NCBI GenBank assembly: GCA_012512335.1
Contig: JAAZEK010000361.1
Span: forward strand, 1-5,144
Direction: 5' to 3'
DNA length: 5,144 bases
From: Clostridiales bacterium
Lineage (GTDB): Bacteria; Bacillota; Clostridia; Caldicoprobacterales; DTU083
Shown: positions 1 through 5,144 of the stretch, in pieces
Layout: the number at the start of each line of letters is the position of its first letter
How positions within the stretch are numbered: the first letter of the stretch is position 1
Translations under genes and position numbers: made by a program
The notes under the pieces: generated by a model
The model's database searches: none
The model's input: the letters and a program-made list of their open reading frames with translations, nothing else
Told to the model about the DNA's origin: nothing

Positions 1-89
1 CCAGCTTTCAAGGAAATTTAGCACTTATAGCAAATAAAGATTCATAATATCACAAATCAATCTAGAGCTCATATCAGCTGAAAATACTA

Positions 90-127
90 CACCTTCCAAA
101 CTCACTGCGCTCAGACAGTGAAAGGTG
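90..127. other. imperfect two-part inverted repeat in the leading intergenic region
   Basis: CACCTT (90-95) pairs with AAGGTG (122-127), and inside it CACTG (103-107) pairs with CAGTG (116-120) around an 8-nt loop. The two stems are separated by an asymmetric gap of 7 nt on one side and 1 nt on the other. No uninterrupted T-run follows on either strand, so it does not look like a good intrinsic terminator. It lies about 25 bp upstream of the proposed promoter of the DUF2207 gene and could be a weak operator, a remnant of an upstream gene's 3' end, or chance. Confidence 0.25.
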
Positions 128-150
128 ATTAAAAAAAGATAAATTTCATA

Positions 151-179
151 TGGAGAAGCTATGAAAATCGTGCTACAAT
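151..179 (+). promoter_or_regulatory. candidate promoter of the DUF2207 gene
   Basis: TACAAT at 174-179 matches the -10 consensus in 5 of 6 positions and is preceded by TG at 171-172, giving an extended -10 (TGnTACAAT). Seventeen bases upstream, TGGAGA (151-156) is a 4/6 match to TTGACA. The start site would fall near 186, leaving a leader of about 17 nt. That leader holds the G-rich Shine-Dalgarno AGGGGGG (188-194), 8 nt before the ATG at 203. The assignment is from the sequence pattern only. Confidence 0.5.
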
Positions 180-202
180 AATGGAATAGGGGGGATGTCA
201 TT

Positions 203-1903
203 ATGTTACACAAAAGATGGATAAGCTGGTTTACGGTACTTAGTATTATTTTAGTAGGGATATTGGTTTTTCAATCTCCAGTTAGTGCTGAGGAAATAGA
301 GCCATACATCATAACAGATTACAAATCCAACATTAGTCTGCATGAGGACGGTTCTGTTTATTTTGAAGAAGTAGTCAGGTATAGCTTACAGCTTGATGGA
401 GCAGAAATCATTAAGCCTATACCAATGGCCTACAGCTCCGAAATAGAGGGTTTGGAGGTTTTAAAAAGAACATATTTAAACCCAAACTCATTGGAGGAAT
501 TTGAAGACAAAGACCATGCTTTCGACTTTGACCAATCCGATGCAGAAGCGGATATTCATAATATTACCATAGCTTCAGAGGGAAGTAAAAGCGATGAGCT
601 GATATTTGTCTATCGTTATTGGATGCTGGATACTGTATTTTTATATACGGATACAGCGGCATTCTTCTGGCAGTTCTTTTTACCGGAAGAAAATTTAGAA
701 GTTAATAATGTGCTAATTGAAGTTACGATGCCAGATACAGTATCTGATGAAGAGTGGGACGGCTATGTAAGAGGAGCTGTACATGCTGAGAAGGAATTGC
801 TTGAGGATGGCGTCTTTCGTATTAGCTCTGATATAATCCGTGAGGGAGAATCCTTGGAAGCAGTCCTAATCATGCCAAATTCTGTTTTTCCCGATGGAAG
901 AAAGATTGTTGATAATGCTTCGAAGGATGAAATTGTATCGAACATGACTATATGGGAGGATAAAGCAGCTGTAGCTCGACAGAAGGAAGAATTAAGATAT
1001 TACAGTGGATGGGGCATTGCGGCTTTTTCTATTCTTTTATCCTTAGGTATAGGTATTCTATTTTACTTTAAAACTAGAAGCTCGAAAAGAAAGGGTATGT
1101 CTAATATAGAATCAGACTCGAAGGGAATTCCAGATCCGTCCATAACACCTGCGGAGCTAGGACTGCTGATAAATGGTAGATTAAGCTGGCGGGATCTTTT
1201 TGCCACAGTCTTGAGTCTTATTAAGTCTCGATACCTAGAACTGAGAAACAACGGAGAGCTAGATGGAGTTCTTACTCTTCGAGAGGATACTAATAAAGAT
1301 GGGTTAAAGGCACACGAGGAATATGTGCTTAACTGGTTGGTTAGTGATCTTGGAGACGGCATAGTTCTTCCTGTGAAGAAATTAGACAAGCTTTTAGCTT
1401 CATATAGTAAAGATCACGGGAAAAAGATATCCACCTGGGAAACCTTAGTTTATGGAATTTCAGGTAGACAAGGTGGCTCACGTACTAAAGAAAATATTAC
1501 TAGAACAAAAGGATGGGCTTTGGTAGGGGCCATTTTCAGCTTAGCTGCTTCAGTGCTCGTCGGATGGGTGATGGATAATCAGTTGGCGGGTATATTATCC
1601 GGGATATTTGCTTTAGCCTTGATGTCATATGTGTTACTTAAGAAAAAACATAACGAAGAACATAATCAAAAGCTGGCACAATGGGAAAAATACAAGGATG
1701 AATTAAGAACCACCTTTTCCGATAAGTCTAAGCCCCTTTCCCTAGCCCAAGTGGAAGAACATTTTGTATACGCCATAAGCTTTGGTATAGCAGATGAATT
1801 GTTGGAAAAGCTTATACAAAATTATAAAAGCCATGAATTTGAAGATGGTAATCTCACCATTTTGTATTATACCAATCATTCATGGCTATCCAAGGTTTTG
1901 TAA
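203..1903 (+). CDS. DUF2207 family membrane protein
   Basis: A 566-residue protein of the DUF2207 family (predicted membrane proteins, COG4907 type), whose function is unknown. Residues 1-29 form a signal peptide (KR, hydrophobic core, cleavage site like VSA-EE). Residues about 33-230 are an extracytoplasmic beta-rich domain beginning with a DGSVYFEE stretch, with the family-like FFWQFFLPEE region near 154-163. One membrane span is at about 268-289. A cytoplasmic part carries the characteristic ITPAELGLLINGRLSWRDL-type motif (314-332). Two further spans at about 437-454 and 460-478 are followed by a cytoplasmic tail with WEKYKDEL (494-501) and FVYAISFGIADEL (521-533). The Gly/Ser-rich C-terminal tail that ends many family members is absent; the protein stops about 30 residues after the conserved YAISFG block. 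The ATG is chosen because it has AGGGGGG 8 nt upstream and opens the signal peptide. The gene is monocistronic as far as can be seen, and its stop is 2 bp from the stop of the convergent permease gene. Family assignment is by motif recognition; no function is claimed. Confidence 0.88.
   Translation: MLHKRWISWFTVLSIILVGILVFQSPVSAEEIEPYIITDYKSNISLHEDGSVYFEEVVRYSLQLDGAEIIKPIPMAYSSEIEGLEVLKRTYLNPNSLEEFEDKDHAFDFDQSDAEADIHNITIASEGSKSDELIFVYRYWMLDTVFLYTDTAAFFWQFFLPEENLEVNNVLIEVTMPDTVSDEEWDGYVRGAVHAEKELLEDGVFRISSDIIREGESLEAVLIMPNSVFPDGRKIVDNASKDEIVSNMTIWEDKAAVARQKEELRYYSGWGIAAFSILLSLGIGILFYFKTRSSKRKGMSNIESDSKGIPDPSITPAELGLLINGRLSWRDLFATVLSLIKSRYLELRNNGELDGVLTLREDTNKDGLKAHEEYVLNWLVSDLGDGIVLPVKKLDKLLASYSKDHGKKISTWETLVYGISGRQGGSRTKENITRTKGWALVGAIFSLAASVLVGWVMDNQLAGILSGIFALALMSYVLLKKKHNEEHNQKLAQWEKYKDELRTTFSDKSKPLSLAQVEEHFVYAISFGIADELLEKLIQNYKSHEFEDGNLTILYYTNHSWLSKVL
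1818..1887 (-). terminator. candidate intrinsic terminator of the ABC operon, inside the DUF2207 coding sequence
   Basis: AGCCATGAAT (1829-1838) and ATTCATGGCT (1878-1887) form a perfect 10-bp inverted repeat. Between them lies a second hairpin, 1842-1849 with 1856-1863 (8 pairs including one G-U, 6-nt loop). Read on the minus strand, the outer stem starts 19 nt after the permease stop and is followed directly by TTTTATAATTTTG, a convincing U-tract. On the plus strand no comparable T-run follows. The central loop is large and asymmetric, which lowers confidence. If real, the operon's transcript ends inside the neighbouring gene, antisense to its last codons. Confidence 0.45.
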
Positions 1904-1905
1904 GC

Positions 1906-2724
1906 TCAACGTCGCCATTTCAAATAGCGCTTCTCTAACCAAGCTACTCCCTGGTACATTAGCGCAGCTAGCACTAACAAAATGGATACGCTTGTCATGA
2001 CAAGATCCAGTTGGAAAACCTGACCGCCGTAAACTGCAAGAAAACCTAATCCTGCCCTTGAAACAAGGAACTCTCCTACAATGACGCCTACCCAGGACAT
2101 TCCTACATTGATCTTCAATGCGGAGATTATTGTAGGGATGCTAGCGGGTAGCACCACTTTAGTCAACACTTGCTTTTTTGTAGCACCAAAGGTTTTGAGT
2201 AATTTTATCTTATCAGGACTGACATCCAGGAAACCGTTTAGCACACCAATAACCGTCACGATTATGGATACTAGCAGGGCCATTACAATTATGGCTTTTG
2301 CGCCAGCTCCTACCCATACTATGATAATAGGCCCTAAAGCTACCTTTGGCAGACTGTTAAGAACCACTAGATAGGGGTCTGCTACCTTGGATATAAAATC
2401 CGACCACCATAGCACAATGGCAATAACAGTTCCCAGCAAGGTGCCAAGGGTAAAACCTATGATGGTTTCGTAGAGGGTAACGGAAATATGCAGGTAAAGG
2501 TCACCGCTGTTATGCAGGTTAACAATGGTTCTCCAAATCCGTGTTGGTTGACTGGTTATAAACGAATCAATCCATTTTAGTTGAGCGGCAAGCTCCCATA
2601 ATGCTAGGAAAACTAAGAGAATAGCAATTTGGGTAACTCTAACTGCAATTCTTTTTTGCTTTACTTTTTTTAAATAAGCCAGATGCTCCGGGGAAACTGG
2701 GGTGGCTTGACTGTTAACTGACAT
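1906..2724 (-). CDS. ABC transporter permease, nitrate/sulfonate/taurine importer type
   Basis: A 272-residue integral membrane protein of the SsuC/TauC type (COG0600, BPD_transp_1 fold), the membrane channel of an importer. After a basic N-terminal tail (residues 1-29) there are about six hydrophobic segments, at roughly 30-47, 85-107, 115-137, 141-163, 205-222 and 240-262. The cytoplasmic coupling loop that docks on the ATPase is visible at about 174-197: LLKTFGATKKQV followed by VVLPASIPTI, matching the EAA...G...LP pattern. NSLPKVALGP (123-132) is also typical of the family. Length is normal. The frame stays open upstream to 2811, but that stretch lies inside the ATPase gene. The ATG at 2724 (MSVNSQ) has AAGGAG at 2735-2740, 10 nt upstream. 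An in-frame ATG at 2730 is the alternative, with only 4 nt spacing. The start overlaps the last 11 bp of the ATPase gene, so translation is probably coupled. The substrate cannot be told from the sequence. Confidence 0.9.
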   Translation of the reverse strand: MSVNSQATPVSPEHLAYLKKVKQKRIAVRVTQIAILLVFLALWELAAQLKWIDSFITSQPTRIWRTIVNLHNSGDLYLHISVTLYETIIGFTLGTLLGTVIAIVLWWSDFISKVADPYLVVLNSLPKVALGPIIIVWVGAGAKAIIVMALLVSIIVTVIGVLNGFLDVSPDKIKLLKTFGATKKQVLTKVVLPASIPTIISALKINVGMSWVGVIVGEFLVSRAGLGFLAVYGGQVFQLDLVMTSVSILLVLAALMYQGVAWLEKRYLKWRR

Positions 2725-3490
2725 GAACATCCAGCTCCTTCCATAAACTGTTGAAATAATGTCTAAATTCTGGGGCTTTTCGTAGCTCCACAGGGCTTCG
2801 GTTCTCTCCACTAAGCTCTATTTTATGGGTACTTTTTATGGTACCCGGACGCTTGCTTAGCACAAGCACTCTATCTGACATACTGATAGCTTCAGAAATA
2901 TCATGAGTGACAAGTAAAGCAGTTTTGTTTTCTTTACGTATTATGTCGCCTACTTCATCTGATAAAGCTAGGCGAGTTTGATAATCAAGCGCAGAGAAGG
3001 GCTCATCCAGCAATAAAACTTCCGGATTAACTGCCAGGGTTCGGATTAAGGCTACTCTTTGACGCATTCCACCTGACAGCTGCTGTGGGTAATGGTTGCG
3101 AAAATCTGCTAGGCCATAGGTTTCCAGTAAGTGGTCTGTATGCTCCGTAGTTTCTTTACTGATTTTGTCTTGTATCTCAAGTCCTAGTAGGACATTTTGT
3201 CGTATGGTTCTCCATTCAAACAAGTGATCCTGCTGCAGCATATAACCAATCTTGCTAGAAGGGCCGTCTACTTCCTTTCCTTCTATAAGCACCTGCCCGG
3301 ATGTAGGCTTTATTAGTCCAGCAACTAAAGACAGGATTGTGGTTTTACCACAGCCGCTGGGGCCAACTATACCGATAAATTCTCCTCTTTGAACATTCAA
3401 ACAGATGTCTCTTAAGGCAGGAGTTTCTCCTTCCAAGCTATGATAATTAAGACTGACATTGTTTAGAGCAACAATGCTTTTTTGGTCCAT
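2714..3490 (-). CDS. ABC transporter ATP-binding protein, nitrate/sulfonate/taurine importer type
   Basis: A 258-residue cytoplasmic ATPase of the SsuB/TauB group (COG1116) that powers the importer whose channel is encoded just downstream. All nucleotide-binding motifs are intact: Walker A GPSGCGKTT (43-51), Q-loop Gln86 in YMLQQDHLFEW, signature LSGGMRQR (138-145), Walker B VLLLDEP (158-164), D-loop SALD (166-169) and H-loop His196 in LLVTHD. Where many relatives have a Pro before the Trp after the Q-loop (LPW), this one has Glu (FEW, 91-93). The frame opens at a TTG at 3508, but the ATG at 3490 is preferred: GGAAGG lies at 3501-3506, 10 nt upstream, whereas no Shine-Dalgarno precedes the TTG. 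It is first in a two-gene operon, and its 3' end overlaps the permease start. No periplasmic or lipoprotein substrate-binding gene is adjacent, so the transported compound (sulfonate, nitrate, pyrimidine or riboflavin precursor, guanidine-type or other) is unresolved. Confidence 0.92.
   Translation of the reverse strand: MDQKSIVALNNVSLNYHSLEGETPALRDICLNVQRGEFIGIVGPSGCGKTTILSLVAGLIKPTSGQVLIEGKEVDGPSSKIGYMLQQDHLFEWRTIRQNVLLGLEIQDKISKETTEHTDHLLETYGLADFRNHYPQQLSGGMRQRVALIRTLAVNPEVLLLDEPFSALDYQTRLALSDEVGDIIRKENKTALLVTHDISEAISMSDRVLVLSKRPGTIKSTHKIELSGENRSPVELRKAPEFRHYFNSLWKELDVHVS
2735..2740 (-). promoter_or_regulatory. ribosome binding site deciding the permease start
   Basis: AAGGAG on the minus strand sits inside the last codons of the ATPase gene. 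It lies 4 nt before an ATG at 2730 and 10 nt before an ATG at 2724, in the same frame two codons apart. Either start gives a normal-length permease. Both rule out the longer frame opening at a GTG at 2811, which would overlap the ATPase gene by nearly 100 bp. Confidence 0.6.
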
Positions 3491-3523
3491 TCCTACCAAT
3501 CCTTCCAAAAATAAGCTTGATAT

Positions 3524-3553
3524 ATCATATTCCGTTTTTTAAAATGTGTTCAA
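3524..3553 (-). promoter_or_regulatory. candidate promoter of the ABC transporter operon
   Basis: On the minus strand, TTGAAC (3553-3548, 4/6 match to TTGACA) is followed after 18 bp by TATGAT (3529-3524, 5/6 match to TATAAT). Transcription would begin near 3517, about 27 nt before the preferred ATG at 3490. This placement leaves the TTG at 3508 almost without a leader, which supports the ATG start. Confidence 0.5.
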
Positions 3554-3656
3554 TGAAGATTGTTCGTTACTTTTCACTGGGTAAGTTAAAATAATAAATA
3601 TATTCCAGTAAAGGCTTCTTCCATATGATTTATTATTTTGGTGCGAACATTAGACA

Positions 3657-3686
3657 TTGCTTTCTTCACTGGAACTCCAGTATAAT
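3657..3686 (+). promoter_or_regulatory. alternative upstream promoter candidate for the small membrane protein gene
   Basis: TTGCTT (3657-3662, TTG plus weak remainder) and a perfect TATAAT (3681-3686) are separated by 18 bp. The -10 box abuts the inverted repeat at 3668-3681. Transcription from here would give a leader of about 80 nt before the GTG at 3772. It competes with the stronger-looking extended -10 at 3716-3724. Confidence 0.35.
3668..3681. repeat. ACTGGA-AC-TCCAGT inverted repeat, possible operator
   Basis: Six-base arms ACTGGA (3668-3673) and TCCAGT (3676-3681) surround a 2-bp centre. The right arm runs into a TATAAT box at 3681-3686, a usual place for a repressor site. The same half-sites recur upstream as TTCACTGG (3573-3580) and CCAGTA (3605-3610), the latter matching CCAGTA at 3677-3682. 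The recurrence is directly visible; a regulatory role is inference. Confidence 0.35.
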
Positions 3687-3715
3687 TTTTGCTCTATGAA
3701 TAGTTGGTGCACTTA

Positions 3716-3724
3716 TGTTATAAT
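3716..3724 (+). promoter_or_regulatory. extended -10 promoter candidate upstream of the secD operon
   Basis: TGTTATAAT is a perfect extended -10 element (TGn followed by consensus TATAAT at 3719-3724). The -35 region at the expected distance (about 3695-3701) is poor, as is common for extended -10 promoters. Transcription would start near 3731, about 40 nt before the GTG start at 3772, with GGAGG at 3760-3764 in the leader. Confidence 0.55.
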
Positions 3725-3771
3725 AAACACTAATGCTGCCCTTTGCGGAGTTTATGAATGGAGGTTGAGAA

Positions 3772-4194
3772 GTGAGCAAGGCATTAGGTAACAATAAAGC
3801 ACTTAATATGCTATTGGCAATTATGCTATCAGCCTTGTTTATTTGTATGGCTTTCTTTTCATATTTAGGGTTTATGACCATGAATATTGATAACAGACCA
3901 GATAACCCAAACGCAGATCTTAGCGACAGAATCGCTACTTTTGCACTACCCATAACTCTTCCTGATAACCAAGTAATGTCCGGAACAGTCTTAATTCAAG
4001 CAAAGAACAATATTGTACAGATTATTCAACCTATGAATAAATGGTTTTTTTCGTTACTATTTTTTAGTCTTCTTCTATATGGATGTATGGTTTTGTGGAA
4101 CTGTCAAAGAAATCGCCCACTTCATATAGTAATGATAAAAGTACCAGAAATTGCTATTCGTATTGGTGGACATGCCCCTCCACGATCTTTTTAA
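3772..4194 (+). CDS. hypothetical two-span membrane protein upstream of secD
   Basis: A 140-residue protein that I do not recognise. It starts at GTG, supported by GGAGG at 3760-3764 with 7 nt spacing. A short basic N-terminus (MSKALGNNKALN) precedes a hydrophobic segment at about 12-36. Then comes a polar segment of about 50 residues (37-90) with an Asp/Asn/Pro-rich start (IDNRPDNPNADLSD) and a beta-like stretch including LPDNQVMSGTVLIQAKNN. A second hydrophobic segment spans about 91-110, followed by a basic tail of 30 residues (from CQRNRP to the stop). The positive charges at both ends suggest both termini are cytoplasmic and the 50-residue loop is outside. The gene lies 46 bp before secD with no obvious promoter between, so the two are probably co-transcribed. 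The place resembles that of yajC, but YajC has one span and a longer cytoplasmic part, so it is not simply YajC. A role with SecDF is inference from position only. Confidence 0.75.
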   Translation: MSKALGNNKALNMLLAIMLSALFICMAFFSYLGFMTMNIDNRPDNPNADLSDRIATFALPITLPDNQVMSGTVLIQAKNNIVQIIQPMNKWFFSLLFFSLLLYGCMVLWNCQRNRPLHIVMIKVPEIAIRIGGHAPPRSF

Positions 4195-4207
4195 GTACGA
4201 CTTAAAA
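4189..4207. repeat. AT-rich perfect inverted repeat over the stop codon, before secD
   Basis: TTTTAAGT (4189-4196) and ACTTAAAA (4200-4207) are perfect 8-bp arms around ACG, and the left arm contains the TAA stop of the small membrane protein. Each arm has one G or C, so the RNA hairpin would be weak. It is followed by TTGCTTTT rather than a clean U-run. It could slightly attenuate read-through into secD, affect mRNA processing, or be chance in AT-rich DNA. Confidence 0.35.
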
Positions 4208-4240
4208 TTGCTTTTAGATTGAAAGGGGTAAAATAAAAAA

Positions 4241-5144
4241 ATGAAAAATCGAAAACCTGTATTTTTTGTAATATTAGTTATAGCCTTGTTTATGTCTTTT
4301 GTCGCTATAAATGGACTGATTGTTCCATTAGGACGTTCATTGGAGCTGGTAATTCCAGGCTCTGGTGATATGCGCTTTGGTATTGATATTCGAGGTGGAG
4401 TGGATGCAGCATTTGAGCCTGTGGACCTGGACCGAAATCCTACCAAGCAAGAGCTGGAATCAGCACGGTCTATTATGGAAACCAGGCTGGATAACTTGAA
4501 CATTCTTGATCGGGATGTCACCATTGATGAGCAAAATGGATATGTCATTGTAAGATTTCCATGGCAGTCAACAGAAGCAGACTTTGACCCAGAAACAGCC
4601 ATTGCTGAGCTTGGGGAAACTGCTATGCTTACCTTCCGAAACGAAGCTGGGGATGTGCTTGTAACTGGTTCAAATGTAAAGAGTGCCTCTGTTGGTACTG
4701 ATCCGGACACAGGTAGGTATGTTGTGCAGCTAGAATTTGATGGTGAAGGCGCAGAGCTGTTTAGTGAAGCAACTAGGGTGCTGATTGGAAAAGCTATTAA
4801 TATTTATATGGACGATACCTTGATTCAATCAGCTATTGTCAATTCACATATTCCTAATGGTCAGGGTATTATCACCGGCATGGGTGGGCTTGAAGATGCT
4901 AAAGAACTGTCTGACAAGATTAACGCTGGTGCTCTTCCTTTTTCACTAACCTCAAAAAACCATTCAACCATAAGCCCTTCCTTAGGCAGTGGGGCATTAG
5001 ATACTATGGTATTGGCCGGTATTATAGCCTTTGTGGTTATTTGCATTCTTTTAATTGTGTATTATCGCCTTCCAGGATTTGTAGCCAGTATTTCTCTGCT
5101 TATTCAGATTTCAGGTCAGCTGCTTGCTCTTTCTGTGCCGCAGA
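4241..5144 (+). CDS. secD: protein translocase subunit SecD, 5' part (cut by the window edge)
   Basis: The first 301 codons of SecD, the membrane subunit that with SecF uses the proton gradient to help SecYEG-exported proteins leave the channel on the outer face. An N-terminal span (about 6-30) is followed by FGIDIRGG (46-53), equivalent to the conserved LGLDLKGG block. The P1 domain includes QLEFDGEGAELFSEAT (163-178), IGKAINIYMDD (182-192) and the conserved INAGALPFSL and SPSLGSGALD blocks (227-254). A second span (about 255-273) leads into YYRLPGF (274-280). The stretch between spans 1 and 2 is about 230 residues, the short form usual in Gram-positive bacteria. The sequence after the GG is unusual (VDAAFEPVD). 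The ATG at 4241 has AAAGGGG (4222-4228) 12 nt upstream, a rather long spacing. The frame is open to the edge; spans 3-6 and any SecF (separate or fused) lie beyond it. Confidence 0.95.
   Translation, partial: MKNRKPVFFVILVIALFMSFVAINGLIVPLGRSLELVIPGSGDMRFGIDIRGGVDAAFEPVDLDRNPTKQELESARSIMETRLDNLNILDRDVTIDEQNGYVIVRFPWQSTEADFDPETAIAELGETAMLTFRNEAGDVLVTGSNVKSASVGTDPDTGRYVVQLEFDGEGAELFSEATRVLIGKAINIYMDDTLIQSAIVNSHIPNGQGIITGMGGLEDAKELSDKINAGALPFSLTSKNHSTISPSLGSGALDTMVLAGIIAFVVICILLIVYYRLPGFVASISLLIQISGQLLALSVPQ

Larger units (their letters stand above)
3491..3771. other. divergent intergenic region between the ABC operon and the secD operon
   Basis: This 281-bp AT-rich stretch contains no convincing gene on either strand. 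It carries a candidate minus-strand promoter (3524-3553), two candidate plus-strand -10 boxes (3681-3686 and 3719-3724) and several copies of an ACTGG/CCAGT element. I looked for conserved riboswitch cores (TPP, ykkC/guanidine, SAM, cobalamin, T-box) and recognised none. The predicted leaders are short, about 25-40 nt, unless the upstream plus-strand promoter is used. Confidence 0.6.

Noticed and set aside
90..127. Intrinsic terminator of an upstream gene.
   Set aside because: The stems are broken by an asymmetric gap, and neither strand has a proper T-run directly after the structure.
25..213. Open frame of 62 codons on the minus strand in the leading intergenic region.
   Set aside because: No Shine-Dalgarno or family resemblance. 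It covers the promoter and start of the DUF2207 gene, and its sequence includes the inverted repeat at 90-127.
1794..2000. Open frame of 68 codons on the plus strand across the junction of the convergent genes.
   Set aside because: It lies inside the DUF2207 and permease coding sequences in another frame, has no Shine-Dalgarno and resembles no family.
2725..2811. N-terminal extension of the permease to a GTG at 2811.
   Set aside because: It would overlap the ATPase gene by nearly 100 bp and add residues foreign to the family. AAGGAG at 2735-2740 supports the ATG at 2724 or 2730.
3491..3508. N-terminal extension of the ATPase to a TTG at 3508.
   Set aside because: There is no ribosome binding site before the TTG, and the likely transcription start near 3517 would leave almost no leader.
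3491..3771. A riboswitch in the leader of the transporter operon, which would have identified the substrate.
   Set aside because: No conserved core of the TPP, guanidine (ykkC), SAM, cobalamin or T-box classes was recognised, and the best promoter leaves only about 27 nt of leader.
3666..3953. Open frame of 95 codons on the minus strand over the start of the small membrane gene.
   Set aside because: It is antisense to the well-supported GTG-started gene and covers its promoter. Its product is not recognisable.
4075..4710. Open frame of 211 codons on the minus strand overlapping the small membrane gene and secD.
   Set aside because: It is antisense to secD, whose protein is clearly recognisable. 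Its product is Ser-rich low-complexity sequence typical of a shadow frame.

Overview
The window reads as a stretch of a low-GC Gram-positive (Bacillota) chromosome, most likely a clostridial lineage. The evidence is the AT-rich base composition, purine-rich Shine-Dalgarno sites before every gene, TATAAT-type promoters including extended -10 forms, and the protein families present. The species cannot be named from this sequence.

Layout. Bases 1-202 are intergenic and hold a plausible sigma-A-type promoter. At 203-1903 (+) is a complete 566-residue DUF2207-family membrane protein with a signal peptide. It meets a minus-strand pair of ABC-transporter genes tail to tail, with only 2 bp between the stops. 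That pair is an ATPase (2714-3490) followed by a permease (1906-2724), with overlapping ends. Both belong to the nitrate/sulfonate/taurine-type importer group, but no substrate-binding protein is visible. A likely minus-strand terminator for this operon lies inside the 3' end of the DUF2207 coding sequence (about 1818-1887). From 3491 to 3771 is a divergent intergenic region with candidate promoters for both directions and a recurring ACTGG/CCAGT inverted element. On the plus strand follow an unrecognised 140-residue protein with two predicted membrane segments (3772-4194) and, 46 bp later, the first 301 codons of secD (4241 to the window edge).

How the genes relate. The ATPase and permease should form one inner-membrane importer, with a binding protein supplied from elsewhere. 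The small membrane protein and SecD appear to be co-transcribed. The small gene occupies the place where yajC often sits upstream of secD, but its two-segment topology is not that of YajC, so it is a candidate lineage-specific companion of the SecDF complex. The DUF2207 protein has no known function and no clear functional link to its neighbours.

Most of the window is ordinary chromosomal content. The points worth a second look are the unidentified secD-upstream membrane protein, the orphan transporter, the terminator hidden in a convergent gene, and the inverted repeats in the divergent promoter region. No CRISPR array, insertion sequence, rRNA, tRNA or recognisable riboswitch was seen.
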